This document shows, one piece after another, positions 8,469 to 17,159 of a DNA stretch of 64,000 bases. The position numbers and the translations under genes are program-made. Source of the stretch: Pontitalea aquivivens (lineage in GTDB: Bacteria > Pseudomonadota > Alphaproteobacteria > Rhodobacterales > Rhodobacteraceae); assembly GCF_046507575.1 (NCBI RefSeq), contig NZ_JBKFEY010000004.1:62001-126000 (forward strand), given 5' to 3'. Each line of letters opens with the position of its first letter. The stretch's first letter is position 1. The notes under the pieces were generated by a model. The model had not been told where the DNA came from. It searched no databases and saw only the letters and a program-made list of their open reading frames with translations.

Positions 8469-8498
8469 TGTAAATCCGCCTTCCCCCCCCAAAGTCAA
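8469..8498 (-). promoter_or_regulatory. Candidate greA promoter
   Basis: On the minus strand, TTGACT (8493-8498) is followed after 17-18 bp by an ATTTACA-like -10 box, placing a start about 40 nt before greA. The spacer contains a run of eight G on that strand. The whole lies inside a 9-bp inverted repeat (8472-8480 with 8505-8513). Confidence 0.35.
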
Positions 8499-8688
8499 GG
8501 GCGGGGCGGATTTTCCTTGCCGGCGGTGGCGGGGTGATGCCTGCGTCCGGTCAAGGCATGTGTCGCAAGCCCCCCTTTTGGCGCAAGAAAATTGCGCAGC
8601 AGCGCGGCGTTTTAATTGCCTCATGCGCGCAGGTGGGCTAGTGAACCGTCCTGAGAGCGCGCATACCGCCAGCAGGAAGGACGAGGAC

Positions 8689-10350
8689 ATGGCCGAGATC
8701 GAACGCGAGTCGATGGAATATGATGTGGTGATCGTTGGGGCTGGCCCCGCGGGTCTTTCCGCTGCGATTCGGCTCAAGCAGATTGATGGTGATCTTTCGG
8801 TCGTCGTGCTGGAGAAGGGGTCCGAGGTTGGCGCGCATATCCTGTCGGGGGCGGTTCTGGACACGTCGGGTCTTGATGCGCTGATCCCCGACTGGAAGGA
8901 CAAGGGCGCGCCCATCAAGACGGCGGTGACGCAGGATAATTTCTACATCCTGGGCGAGGCGGGGCAGATGCGGATCCCGAACTGGCCGATGCCGCCCCTG
9001 ATGAACAACCACGGCAAATATATCGTGTCGATGGCGAATGTCTGCCGCTGGCTGGCCGAGCAGGCCGAGGCGCTGGGGGTCGAGGTGTTTCCCGGCATGG
9101 CGGCAAGCGCGCTGGTCTGGGCCGAGGACGGGACCGGCACCGGGCGGGTGGCGGGCGTCGTCGCGGGCGAGATGGGGCTTGAGGCCGACGGCACGCCCGG
9201 CCCGAACTACGAGCCGGGGATGGAGCTGCTTGGCAAATATGTGATGCTGGGCGAGGGGGTGCGGGGCAGCCTGTCCAAGCAGGTGATGGCGAAGTTCGAC
9301 CTGTCGAAGGGACATTGCCCGCAGAAATTCGGCCTTGGCATGAAGGAGATCTGGGAGATCGACCCCGCCAAGCACCGGATCGGCACCGTCACCCATACGA
9401 TGGGCTGGCCGCTGGGCGGTAATGCGGGCGGCGGGTCGTTCATCTATCACCTTGAAAACAATCAGGTCTATGTCGGCTTTGTGGTTCACCTGAACTATGA
9501 AAACCCGCACCTGTACCCCTATATGGAATTCCAGCGTTTCAAGCACCATCCGATGGTGGCTGACCTGCTGGCGGGTGGCAAGCGCGTGGCCTATGGCGCG
9601 CGCGCGATCTCGGAAGGGGGGTGGCAGTCGATCCCGAAAGTGTCCTTCCCCGGTGGCGTTCTGCTGGGCTGTTCGGCGGGTCTGGTGAACGTGCCGCGGA
9701 TCAAGGGCAATCACAACGCCATGCTGTCGGGGATCGCGGCGGCCAACGCGGCGGCTGCGGCGATCGCGGCGGGGCGTGCGGGCGATGACCTGGTGGAATA
9801 TGAGGCCGACCTGCGTTCTGGTCCGGTTGCCAGGGATCTGAAGCGCGTGCGCAACGTCAAGCCGCTGTGGTCCAGGATGGGCATGTGGGCCAGCCTGGCG
9901 CTGGGCGGGTTCGACATGTGGGTCGCCAACCTGACCGGCTGGAACCCGCTGGGTACGTTGCGCCACGGCAAGACCGACGCCGCCGCCACCGGCGAGGCGG
10001 CCAAGTTCAAGCCGATCGACTACCCCAAACCCGATGGCAAGCTGTCCTTTGACCGGCTGACCAACGTGGCGTTTTCCTTTACCAACCACGAGGAAAGCCA
10101 GCCCTGCCACCTGCGCCTGAAGGACGCGGCGATCCCGATCGCGGTGAACCTGCCCAAATACGCCGAACCCGCGCAACGCTATTGCCCCGCCGGGGTCTAT
10201 GAGGTGCTTGAAGGCGAGGATGGCCCGCGGTTCCAGATCAACTTCCAGAACTGCGTGCACTGCAAGACCTGCGACATCAAGGACCCCAGCCAGAACATCA
10301 ACTGGACCACGCCACAGGGCGGCGACGGACCGAATTATCCTAATATGTGA
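8689..10350 (+). CDS. Electron transfer flavoprotein-ubiquinone oxidoreductase
   Basis: 553 residues, typical for ETF-QO. It passes electrons from reduced ETF to ubiquinone through FAD and a 4Fe-4S cluster at the inner membrane. The N-terminus has the FAD-binding VVIVGAGPAGLSAAIRL motif. The C-terminal ferredoxin-like cluster has one Cys in YCPAGVYEV and three in NCVHCKTCDIKDP. The ATG at 8689 (MAEIERESMEYDV) has AGGA upstream; a longer in-frame extension is not conserved-looking. It functionally pairs with acyl-CoA dehydrogenases such as the one at 1027. Confidence 0.96.
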   Translation: MAEIERESMEYDVVIVGAGPAGLSAAIRLKQIDGDLSVVVLEKGSEVGAHILSGAVLDTSGLDALIPDWKDKGAPIKTAVTQDNFYILGEAGQMRIPNWPMPPLMNNHGKYIVSMANVCRWLAEQAEALGVEVFPGMAASALVWAEDGTGTGRVAGVVAGEMGLEADGTPGPNYEPGMELLGKYVMLGEGVRGSLSKQVMAKFDLSKGHCPQKFGLGMKEIWEIDPAKHRIGTVTHTMGWPLGGNAGGGSFIYHLENNQVYVGFVVHLNYENPHLYPYMEFQRFKHHPMVADLLAGGKRVAYGARAISEGGWQSIPKVSFPGGVLLGCSAGLVNVPRIKGNHNAMLSGIAAANAAAAAIAAGRAGDDLVEYEADLRSGPVARDLKRVRNVKPLWSRMGMWASLALGGFDMWVANLTGWNPLGTLRHGKTDAAATGEAAKFKPIDYPKPDGKLSFDRLTNVAFSFTNHEESQPCHLRLKDAAIPIAVNLPKYAEPAQRYCPAGVYEVLEGEDGPRFQINFQNCVHCKTCDIKDPSQNINWTTPQGGDGPNYPNM

Positions 10351-10422
10351 TCCGGTCGCGCCGGGGGGCGTCACATCCGCGTGTAACGCGGCAGGCGGGG
10401 GGCGCGGCTCGCGTCCCCCGCA

Positions 10423-10451
10423 TTGCCTTGGGACGGGCGCGCGGCTAGCTT
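10423..10451 (+). promoter_or_regulatory. Candidate promoter of the TPR protein-ispE operon
   Basis: TTGCCT at 10423-10428, a 17-bp spacer, then TAGCTT at 10446-10451, about 29 bp before the start codon. The spacing and TTGC start match the other candidate promoters of this window. Confidence 0.4.
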
Positions 10452-10479
10452 TGGGCGGACTGACAGAAGGAACTGATCC

Positions 10480-12198
10480 GTGGTGTTTTCCCTCCGGCCC
10501 CTGCGTCCGCTGTATCTGTTGCTGGCTGCCATTGGCCTGCAGGCCCCTGTCCCCGCGCAGGCGGATGTGGCCGGGCCCTATCTGGCGGCCCGCATCGCCG
10601 GGGCGCAAAGCGATTATCGTAATGCGTCGGCCTATTACGCCCGTGCGTTGCTGGCCGATCCCACCAACCCGTTCCTGCAGGAAACGGCGCTGATTTCCTA
10701 TCTGGGGCTGGGGGATGTCGACCGTGCGAAGGTGGTGGCCGAGACCATGGCCGGTGCCGGCAACGAAAGCCAGATCGCGGCGCTGACGCTGTTGGCGGCG
10801 GATGCCCAGGCGGGGGATTACGCGGGCGGCCTGGCGCGGCTTGACGCCGGCGCCGAGGCGGGCGTTCTGGTCACGGGGCTGTTCCGTGCCTGGGCGCTGG
10901 CCGGGCAGGGCGACATGTCGCAGGCGATGCGCGCCTTCGATACCGTGATTGCGGAATCCGGCCTTGGTGTCTTTGGCGCTTACCACAAGGCGCTCGCGCT
11001 GGCGATGGTTGGCGACTACGAAGGTGCCGATGCGATTTTCGCCGACAAGTCCGGCGCGCCCCTGCATGCAACCCGCCGGGGCCTGCTGGCGCATGTCCAG
11101 ATCCTCAGCCAGCTGGAACGCCCGGCCGATGCGCTGGCGCTGATCGATCGGGCCCTTGGCCCCGATGTCGATCCCGAATTCGCGCAGGTGCGCGCCGCGC
11201 TGCAGGCTGGTGCGCCGCTGCCTTTCACGATCGTCCCCAGCGCCCGCGATGGCATCGCCGAGGTCTATCTGTCGGTCGCCAGCGCGCTGCAGGGCGATAC
11301 GCCCGAAGTGTTCACCCTGCTGCATGCCCGGCTGGCGGAATACCTGCGCCCCGATCTGGTCGATGCGATCCTGCTTGGCGCCGCGATCCTGGAACAGCAG
11401 GAACAGCACGACCTTGCCACCGAAACCTATGCCCGCGTGCCGCAGGACCACCCCTCTTTCCCCGCCGCAGAAATCGGTCGCGCCGATGCGCTGGTTGCCG
11501 CTGACCGTCCCGATGCCGCGATCGAGGTGCTGCGGCAGCTGACCCGCACCCGCCCCGATCTGGCCGGTGGCTGGATCTCGCTTGGCGATACGCTGCGGCG
11601 TCAGGAAAGCTATCCCGACGCCGCCACCGCCTATGACAAAGCCATTGATCTGCTGGGGGATCCGCGCCCCGCGCATTGGTTTGTCTGGTATGCCCGCGCC
11701 ATTGCCCATGAACGGTCGGGCGCATGGGACAAGGCCGAACCCGGCTTCCGCAAGGCGCTGGAACTGTCCCCCGATCAGCCGGCGGTGCTGAACTACCTTG
11801 GCTATTCCTATGTCGAGAAGAAGCAGAACCTGGATGAGGCGCTGTCCATGATCGAACGCGCTGTCGCGGCCCGCCCCGAGGACGGCTATATCATCGACAG
11901 CCTGGGCTGGGTCCTCTACCGCCTTGGCCGCTACGATGAGGCAGTGGTTCAGATGGAGCGCGCGGTGGAACTGATGGCGGTCGATCCGCTGGTCAACGAC
12001 CATCTGGGCGACGTCTACTGGGCGGTGGGCCGCCAGCGCGAGGCGGAATTTCAGTGGAAACGCGCCATCAGCTTTGGCCCCGGTGAAGACCTTGACATGG
12101 ACCGGGTGCGCCGCAAGCTGGAGGTGGGACTGGACCAGGTCCTGCGCGAAGAGGGGGCAGACCCCCTGAAACCGGCACTGTCCGCGAATGGAAACTGA
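10480..12198 (+). CDS. Secreted tetratricopeptide-repeat protein
   Basis: 572 residues with an N-terminal signal peptide (hydrophobic to about residue 24, cleavage near PAQA-D). The rest is built of TPR-like helix pairs, clearest at about 330-520 (LAGGWISLGDTLRRQESYPD, NYLGYSYVEKKQNLDEALSM, DGYIIDSLGWVLYRLGRYDE, VNDHLGDVYWAVGRQREAEF). Such proteins usually scaffold envelope complexes; a specific role cannot be read here. The start is GTG at 10480 (or the adjacent GTG) after AAGGAAC. It overlaps ispE by 11 bp, so the two share a transcript. Confidence 0.85.
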   Translation: MVFSLRPLRPLYLLLAAIGLQAPVPAQADVAGPYLAARIAGAQSDYRNASAYYARALLADPTNPFLQETALISYLGLGDVDRAKVVAETMAGAGNESQIAALTLLAADAQAGDYAGGLARLDAGAEAGVLVTGLFRAWALAGQGDMSQAMRAFDTVIAESGLGVFGAYHKALALAMVGDYEGADAIFADKSGAPLHATRRGLLAHVQILSQLERPADALALIDRALGPDVDPEFAQVRAALQAGAPLPFTIVPSARDGIAEVYLSVASALQGDTPEVFTLLHARLAEYLRPDLVDAILLGAAILEQQEQHDLATETYARVPQDHPSFPAAEIGRADALVAADRPDAAIEVLRQLTRTRPDLAGGWISLGDTLRRQESYPDAATAYDKAIDLLGDPRPAHWFVWYARAIAHERSGAWDKAEPGFRKALELSPDQPAVLNYLGYSYVEKKQNLDEALSMIERAVAARPEDGYIIDSLGWVLYRLGRYDEAVVQMERAVELMAVDPLVNDHLGDVYWAVGRQREAEFQWKRAISFGPGEDLDMDRVRRKLEVGLDQVLREEGADPLKPALSANGN

Positions 12199-13018
12199 AC
12201 CGGCGCCGGCCAAGATCAACCTGACCCTGCATGTCACCGGCCGGCGGACCGATGGCTATCACCTGCTTGACAGTCTGGTGGTTTTCACCGACCTGGGCGA
12301 CCGCATCACCGCCCGCCCTGCCGATGATCTGACGCTGGCGGTCACCGGCCCCTTCGCGCAGGGTATTCCGGTCGATGAAACCAACCTTGTTCTGCGCGCG
12401 GCGCGATATCTTGGCGTCAATGGCGCGGCGATCCGTCTGGACAAACACCTGCCGATGGCCTCGGGCATCGGGGGCGGGTCGTCGGATGCGGCGGCCGCCC
12501 TGCGGGCGCTGGCGCGGATGACGGGGCGCAGCCTGCCGCCGGCTGCCGAAACGGCCCGGCTGGGCGCCGATGTGCCCGTCTGCCTGACCCCGATCCCCCG
12601 CCGCATGGCCGGCCTGGGCGAGGTTCTGGCCGATGTGCCGCCCCTGCCGCCGATCTGGCTGGTGCTGGCAAACCCCGGCGTTCCGTTGTCGACCCCGGCG
12701 GTCTTTGCCGCGCTGACCTGTCGCAATGGCCCGCCGATGCCCGCGATGCTGCCGCGCTGTTCCACGGCGGCGGATCTGACCACCTTCCTTCGGATGCAGC
12801 GCAACGACCTGCAAACCCCGGCCTGCCAGCTGGCCCCTGTCATCGGTACGACCCTTGCCGCGCTGGGCGCGCAGCCCGGCTGCCTGATCGCGCGCATGTC
12901 CGGCTCGGGCGCCACCTGCTTCGGCATCTTCGCCGATCCGCAAACCGCCGCCACCGCCGCGCGCGCGCTGTCGGTCGCCCAGCCCGGCTGGTGGGTCCGC
13001 GATACCGCCGTGCTGTGA
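12188..13018 (+). CDS. ispE: 4-diphosphocytidyl-2-C-methyl-D-erythritol kinase
   Basis: 276-residue GHMP kinase of the MEP isoprenoid pathway, phosphorylating CDP-methylerythritol. It shows the conserved N-terminal APAKINLTLHVTGRR and DGYHLLDSLVVF, the ATP-binding PMASGIGGGSSDAAAAL loop (about residues 92-108), and the C-terminal MSGSGATCFGIF. It convergently faces the polyprenyl diphosphate synthase gene, which uses products of the same pathway. Confidence 0.96.
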   Translation: METEPAPAKINLTLHVTGRRTDGYHLLDSLVVFTDLGDRITARPADDLTLAVTGPFAQGIPVDETNLVLRAARYLGVNGAAIRLDKHLPMASGIGGGSSDAAAALRALARMTGRSLPPAAETARLGADVPVCLTPIPRRMAGLGEVLADVPPLPPIWLVLANPGVPLSTPAVFAALTCRNGPPMPAMLPRCSTAADLTTFLRMQRNDLQTPACQLAPVIGTTLAALGAQPGCLIARMSGSGATCFGIFADPQTAATAARALSVAQPGWWVRDTAVL

Positions 13019-13020
13019 TT

Positions 13021-13070
13021 TTCTTCTTGGCGGAAATACTCCACGGGGGTCCGGGGGTGTGAAACCCCCG
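13021..13070. terminator. Dispersed repeat copy B plus GC hairpin between ispE and polyprenyl synthase genes
   Basis: Between convergent stops. The first part, TTCTTCTTGGCGGAAATACT then CCACGGGGG, is the repeat unit in inverse orientation. The second part is CCGGGGGT-GTGA-AACCCCCGG, a strong hairpin. Together they probably form a bidirectional terminator. Confidence 0.55.
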
Positions 13071-13078
13071 GTGCGCGC

Positions 13079-14080
13079 TTACCGCACGCGGGCCACCACA
13101 TAATCGGCCAGATCGTCCAGCATCTGCCGCAGCGGATGATCCGGCAGCACCGCCAATGCGGCGCGCGCCCGGTCGGTCCAGGCCACCGCTTCGGCCCGCG
13201 TTGCCTCCAGCGTGCCGTGCCTGCGCATCAGATCCAGCGCCCGGTCCAGATCGCCGTCGCGCTGGTCGCTCTTCTGGATCACGCGGATCCAGAAGGCGCG
13301 CTCTTCGGCATCGGCCAGGGCCACCGCCTTGATCACCGGCAGCGTCAGCTTGCGTTCGCGGAAATCGTCGCCTGTATTCTTGCCGATCACGTCGGTCGCG
13401 CCGCTGTAATCCAGCAGGTCATCGACCATCTGGAACGCGATCCCCAGCGCATCGCCATAATCGAACAGCGCGCGCACCTGATCCTCGGGCGCGCCGGCCA
13501 GCACGCCACCCACCTCGGTTGCCGCCGAAAACAGCGCCGCGGTCTTGCCCCGGATTACCTTCAGATAGACCGCCTCGGTCGTGGCCAGATCCTGTGCCGC
13601 AGTCAGTTGCAGCACCTCGCCCTCGGCAATCACCGCCGAGGCATTGGCCAGGATGCTCAGCACCCGCATGTTGTCCGCCTCGGTCATCAGCTGGAAGCTG
13701 CGGGCAAACAGGTAATCGCCCACCAGAACCGAGGATTTGTTGTCCCACAGCAGGTTTGCCGTGGGCCGCCCGCGCCGCTGGCGGCTTTCATCGACCACAT
13801 CGTCATGCAGCAGCGTTGCGGTGTGGATGAATTCGACCGTGGCCGCCAGATGCACATGATAGGGCCCCGCATAGCCGCACAGCCGCGCCGCCGCCAGCGT
13901 CAGCATCGGGCGCAGCCGCTTGCCGCCCGCCTCGATCAGATGCGCGGTCACTTCGGGAATGCGCGGGGCGTGTTCGCTGGCCATCCGGTCGCGGATCAGG
14001 GCGTTCACCGCCCCCATATCCGCGGCCAGCGCCTGCGCCAGCCGGTCATGCGGTTTCACTGCCTTGTCATCCAGGCTCAT
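13079..14080 (-). CDS. Long-chain polyprenyl diphosphate synthase (probably decaprenyl)
   Basis: 333-residue trans-prenyltransferase that extends FPP with IPP units. Both aspartate-rich motifs are present: LLHDDVVDE (first) and MVDDLLDYSG (second). GGKRLRPML binds substrate diphosphate. The length and motifs match the octaprenyl/decaprenyl (IspB/DdsA) group that makes the ubiquinone side chain; decaprenyl is inferred because rhodobacters use UQ-10. The ATG at 14080 starts MSLDDKAVKPHDRL. It is divergent from the DUF2007 gene by 59 bp. Confidence 0.9.
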   Translation of the reverse strand: MSLDDKAVKPHDRLAQALAADMGAVNALIRDRMASEHAPRIPEVTAHLIEAGGKRLRPMLTLAAARLCGYAGPYHVHLAATVEFIHTATLLHDDVVDESRQRRGRPTANLLWDNKSSVLVGDYLFARSFQLMTEADNMRVLSILANASAVIAEGEVLQLTAAQDLATTEAVYLKVIRGKTAALFSAATEVGGVLAGAPEDQVRALFDYGDALGIAFQMVDDLLDYSGATDVIGKNTGDDFRERKLTLPVIKAVALADAEERAFWIRVIQKSDQRDGDLDRALDLMRRHGTLEATRAEAVAWTDRARAALAVLPDHPLRQMLDDLADYVVARVR

Positions 14081-14139
14081 CACGCTTCCCCATTCCCTTC
14101 GTCTCGACAGGCGCGACAGATGCCCGTAAGTCTCGACCC

Positions 14140-14352
14140 ATGAAAGAGCTTTTGCGCAGCACGGACCCGGTGAAACTGGCCCTCGCCACCGCCCTTCTTG
14201 AGGGCGAGGGTATAGACGCCTTTCAGATCGACGTCCACATGAGCGTGCTGGAAGGCAGTCTTGGCATTTTGCCGCGCCGCCTGATGGTGCGCGATGCGGA
14301 TCTGTTCCTGGCGCGCAGGGTTCTGGGCGACAATGGCATCGGGTCCGGCTGA
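14140..14352 (+). CDS. DUF2007 domain protein
   Basis: 70-residue protein matching the small DUF2007 family (MKELLRSTDPVKLALATALL, then GILPRRLMVRDADLFLARRVL). The family is described as putative signal-transducing and often sits beside methyltransferase or envelope genes. Its last base is the first base of the next gene's start codon (TGATG), so translation is coupled. No metal or catalytic motif is visible. Confidence 0.8.
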   Translation: MKELLRSTDPVKLALATALLEGEGIDAFQIDVHMSVLEGSLGILPRRLMVRDADLFLARRVLGDNGIGSG

Positions 14353-15113
14353 TGTTTGCCCCCCAAGACCTGACCCGGGACGGGTTTCTGGGCGGCCGCC
14401 TGCAGATCGCCCAGCCGCGCAGCGGGTATCGCGCCGCGATGGACCCGGTTCTGCTGGCCGCGGCCTGTCCGGCCACACCGGGCGACAGCGTGCTGGAACT
14501 GGGCTGTGGGGTCGGGGTGGCAAGCCTGTGCCTTGGGGCGCGGGTGGCGGGGCTGCGGCTGACGGGGCTTGAACTGCAACCCGCCTATGCCGATCTGGCA
14601 CACGCCAATGCGGTGGCGAACGGGATCGCGCTGGATGTGATGGCCGGCGATCTGGCGCGGATGCCGGCCATCCTGCGCGCGCGCAGCTTTGATCATGTCA
14701 TTGCCAACCCCCCTTATTTCGCCCCCGGCGGGGGTACCGCCGCCGCCGATCCGGGCCGTGAAACCGCCCAGCGTGAGGCGACGCCGCTGTCTCTATGGGT
14801 GCTGCAGGGGTTGAAGCGGCTGCGTCCGGGGGGCTGGCTGACCCTGATCCAGAATGCCGATCGCCTGCCCGAGGCGCTGACCGCGCTGGCGGCGGGTGCC
14901 GGCAGCATTGCTGTTCTGCCGATTGCCGCGCGGCAGGGGCGGGCGGCGGGGCGGGTTATCGTGCAGGGCCGCAAGGGCGGGCGCGGGCCGTTTCGTCTGC
15001 TGGCTCCATTGGTGATTCACGCCGCCCCCCGCCACGATGGCGACCGCGAGGATCTGACCCCCGCGGCCCGTGCGATTCTGCGTGAAGGCGCCGATTTGCC
15101 CATGCCCCGTTAA
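14352..15113 (+). CDS. tRNA1(Val) (adenine-N6)-methyltransferase-like protein
   Basis: 253-residue SAM-dependent methyltransferase of the TrmN6/YfiC type. The SAM-binding loop is LELGCGVGVASLCL and the N6-adenine motif is VIANPPYFAPGG (NPPY). In E. coli this family methylates A37 of tRNA1(Val). The substrate here is assigned by family only. It is translationally coupled to the DUF2007 gene upstream. Confidence 0.85.
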   Translation: MFAPQDLTRDGFLGGRLQIAQPRSGYRAAMDPVLLAAACPATPGDSVLELGCGVGVASLCLGARVAGLRLTGLELQPAYADLAHANAVANGIALDVMAGDLARMPAILRARSFDHVIANPPYFAPGGGTAAADPGRETAQREATPLSLWVLQGLKRLRPGGWLTLIQNADRLPEALTALAAGAGSIAVLPIAARQGRAAGRVIVQGRKGGRGPFRLLAPLVIHAAPRHDGDREDLTPAARAILREGADLPMPR

Positions 15114-15149
15114 CGCTTTCGCAGCTTTTCGCGCAGCAAACTGCAATCC

Positions 15150-15193
15150 TGTCGCAGGGATGCGACAATCCCGTGACAAGTGGGGAAACTTGT
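15150..15193. promoter_or_regulatory. Two adjacent inverted repeats upstream of the DUF465 gene
   Basis: TGTCGCA-GGGA-TGCGACA (15150-15167) and ACAAGT-GGGGAA-ACTTGT (15176-15193), both perfect, 39 bp before the start codon. They could be operator sites or 5' leader hairpins. Confidence 0.4.
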
Positions 15194-15231
15194 GGTGGGA
15201 TCGGATAACATCAACAGAAGAGGAGACTGCC

Positions 15232-15402
15232 ATGTCGCTGGGTTCGCATATCACCGAACTTCGCAAGAAGCATGAAGCGTTGTCTGAGGCGGTGGAACGC
15301 GCGCAGCGCACCCCGGGCTTCGATGACCTGCAGATCGCCGAGATGAAGAAGCAAAAGCTCCGTCTCAAGGAAGAAATCAGCCGACTGTCCGAGACTGCCT
15401 GA
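15232..15402 (+). CDS. DUF465 (YdcH-like) small protein
   Basis: 56-residue, highly charged helical protein: MSLGSHITELRKKHEALSEA and onward, ending LRLKEEISRLSETA. This is the YdcH/DUF465 pattern of a short two-helix protein of unknown function, very common in alphaproteobacteria. AGAGGAG precedes the ATG. Its last 26 bp overlap the 3' end of the convergent DMT exporter gene. Confidence 0.85.
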   Translation: MSLGSHITELRKKHEALSEAVERAQRTPGFDDLQIAEMKKQKLRLKEEISRLSETA

Positions 15403-16270
15403 CCCCCTGACCTGATCGACTTGCCCGCGCGGCCAATACCGCGCCCGCAGTGATCAATGCTGCTGCCAGGCCCAGTTTCAGGCTGGCAGCAGCCACCCCC
15501 GCCAGAACCAGCGCCAGTGTCGACAGCAGTGGCGCAGCATAGGACGCGGTTCCAAGAAGTTGGATGTCACCGCGTTTCACGCCGATGTCCCAGGTGTAGA
15601 AGGCAAGACCCACCGGCCCCAGCCCCAGCGCCAGCACCGCGCCCCAGCCCATCGCATCGGCGGGCCAGACCGTCTGTTCCAGGGCCATATGCGCCACGCC
15701 GGACAGGGCGGCGGTCGCCAGGCAATAGACCGCCACCGCCGCGGTCGGCACCGCACCCAGGCGCCGCGACATCAGTGAATACCCCGACCAGGTCAGTGCG
15801 CAAAGGAAGGCAAGCCCATAGCCGGGAAGCGATGCGACCGACGGCCCGATCCCGCCGCCGGTCACGATCAGTGCCGCCCCGGCAAAGGCGGTCAGCGCGC
15901 CCAGAACATGCTGGCCGGTCAGGCGCTCTCCCGGCAAAAGGCCGGAAAACACCACGATGAACAGCGGCCAGAGATAGGCGATCAGGCTTGCCTCGGCCGC
16001 GGGGGCCAGTCGCAGTGCCCAGAAATACAGCAGATGATAGCCGAACAGCGCCACAGTGCCGAAGGCATAGACGGCAATCGGGATCGGGCGCAGCACGGCA
16101 AACCCGCCTCCGCGGGCCGTCCAGACAAGGCCGATCATCCCGCCGATGGCGAAACAGATCGCGTTCAGTTGCAGCGGCGGCACGTCTGACGCGCCGACGG
16201 TGAACAGCGCCAGCAAGGCCCACATCAGGATGGCGCTAAAGCCGATGGCCGTGGCCCGGGTTCTGGTCAT
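15377..16270 (-). CDS. DMT/EamA family exporter (YddG-like)
   Basis: 297-residue membrane protein with about ten hydrophobic helices in two EamA halves. SLIAYLWPLFIVVFSGLLPGE resembles the aromatic amino acid exporter YddG group; the substrate is not certain. The ATG at 16270 (MTRTRATAIGFS) is chosen over an in-frame TTG 12 bp upstream. It lies 60 bp downstream of phbB on the same strand, behind a terminator hairpin. Confidence 0.85.
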   Translation of the reverse strand: MTRTRATAIGFSAILMWALLALFTVGASDVPPLQLNAICFAIGGMIGLVWTARGGGFAVLRPIPIAVYAFGTVALFGYHLLYFWALRLAPAAEASLIAYLWPLFIVVFSGLLPGERLTGQHVLGALTAFAGAALIVTGGGIGPSVASLPGYGLAFLCALTWSGYSLMSRRLGAVPTAAVAVYCLATAALSGVAHMALEQTVWPADAMGWGAVLALGLGPVGLAFYTWDIGVKRGDIQLLGTASYAAPLLSTLALVLAGVAAASLKLGLAAALITAGAVLAARASRSGQGVRQSRTVG

Positions 16271-16286
16271 GACGATCCCCAAACAG

Positions 16287-16314
16287 GAAAGGCCCGCAAC
16301 ATGCGGGCCTTTCG
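16287..16314 (-). terminator. Rho-independent-like terminator of phbB
   Basis: AAAGGCCCGC-AACAT-GCGGGCCTTT hairpin. On the minus strand it follows phbB by 17 bp and is trailed by TTCCTGTTT. Confidence 0.7.
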
Positions 16315-16330
16315 AGGAATTTGGAAGGGG

Positions 16331-17053
16331 TCAGACGAAGAACTGACCGCCGTTTGCCGTGATCGTCGACCCGGTGATGAAACCGGCATCGTCCGAGGCC
16401 AGGAAGACCACGCAGCGGGCGATCTCCTCGGGTTCGCCCAGACGGCCGACCGGGATCTGCGCGATGATCGATTCGCGGACCTTTTCGGGAACCGCCATCA
16501 CCATGTCGGTGCCGATATAGCCCGGGCAGATCGCGTTCACGGTGATGCCGGCGCGCGCGCCTTCTTGCGCAAGTGCCTTGGTGAAGCCCAGATCGCCCGC
16601 CTTCGCGGCGGAATAATTGGCCTGGCCGAACTGACCCTTTTGCCCGTTGATCGAGGAAATCGTGATCACGCGGCCGAACTTGCGATCGCGCATGCCCGGC
16701 CAGATCGGATGGGTCATGTTGAAGACGCCCGACAGGTTGGTGTCCATGACTTCTTGCCACTGCTGGCGGCTCATCTTGTGGAAGGGCGCATCGCGGGTGA
16801 TGCCCGCATTATTCACCAGCACGTCAATGGGGCCCAGATCGGCCTCGACCCTGGCGATACCGGCGGCGCAGGCGTCATAATCGGCGACCGACCACTTGTA
16901 GGTGGGAATGCCGGTTTCTGCGGTGAATTTCGCGGCGGCTTCGTCATTGCCGGCATAGTTCGCCGCGACCTTGTAGCCCGCGGTCTTGAGTGCGACCGAA
17001 ATCGCCGCGCCGATGCCGCGCGACCCGCCGGTGACAAGTGCTGTTCTGGACAT
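16331..17053 (-). CDS. phbB: Acetoacetyl-CoA reductase
   Basis: 240-residue NADPH-dependent SDR that reduces acetoacetyl-CoA to (R)-3-hydroxybutyryl-CoA, the second step of polyhydroxybutyrate synthesis. It shows the nucleotide-binding TGGSRGIG, the NNAG motif (LVNNAGITRDAPFHKM), and catalytic S and YxxxK in ITISSINGQKGQFGQANYSA then AKAG. It ends in the family-typical TANGGQFFV. It lies downstream of phbA on the same strand across 106 bp that contain a strong palindrome. Confidence 0.95.
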   Translation of the reverse strand: MSRTALVTGGSRGIGAAISVALKTAGYKVAANYAGNDEAAAKFTAETGIPTYKWSVADYDACAAGIARVEADLGPIDVLVNNAGITRDAPFHKMSRQQWQEVMDTNLSGVFNMTHPIWPGMRDRKFGRVITISSINGQKGQFGQANYSAAKAGDLGFTKALAQEGARAGITVNAICPGYIGTDMVMAVPEKVRESIIAQIPVGRLGEPEEIARCVVFLASDDAGFITGSTITANGGQFFV

Positions 17054-17104
17054 GATTCCCCCTCAAATCAGATTCATTTGAAATCCTGTTACAGAATTAG
17101 TGAT

Positions 17105-17129
17105 GTGTGCGCAATAATATTGCGCACAC
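17105..17129. promoter_or_regulatory. Perfect 25-bp palindrome between phbA and phbB
   Basis: GTGTGCGCAATA-A-TATTGCGCACAC: 12-bp arms around one base. Located 31 bp after phbA and 52 bp before phbB in transcription order. Either a protein-binding operator or an intercistronic RNA hairpin that tunes the two genes. Confidence 0.6.
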
Positions 17130-17159
17130 GATTTCGCAGTTGCAGCGAAACTCTGCAAA

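Noticed and set aside
8638..12237. 1199-codon open frame on the minus strand
   Set aside because: It is antisense to the ETF-QO and TPR genes, with Arg/His/Gly/Gln-rich sequence typical of shadow frames in high-G+C DNA, and no recognisable domain.
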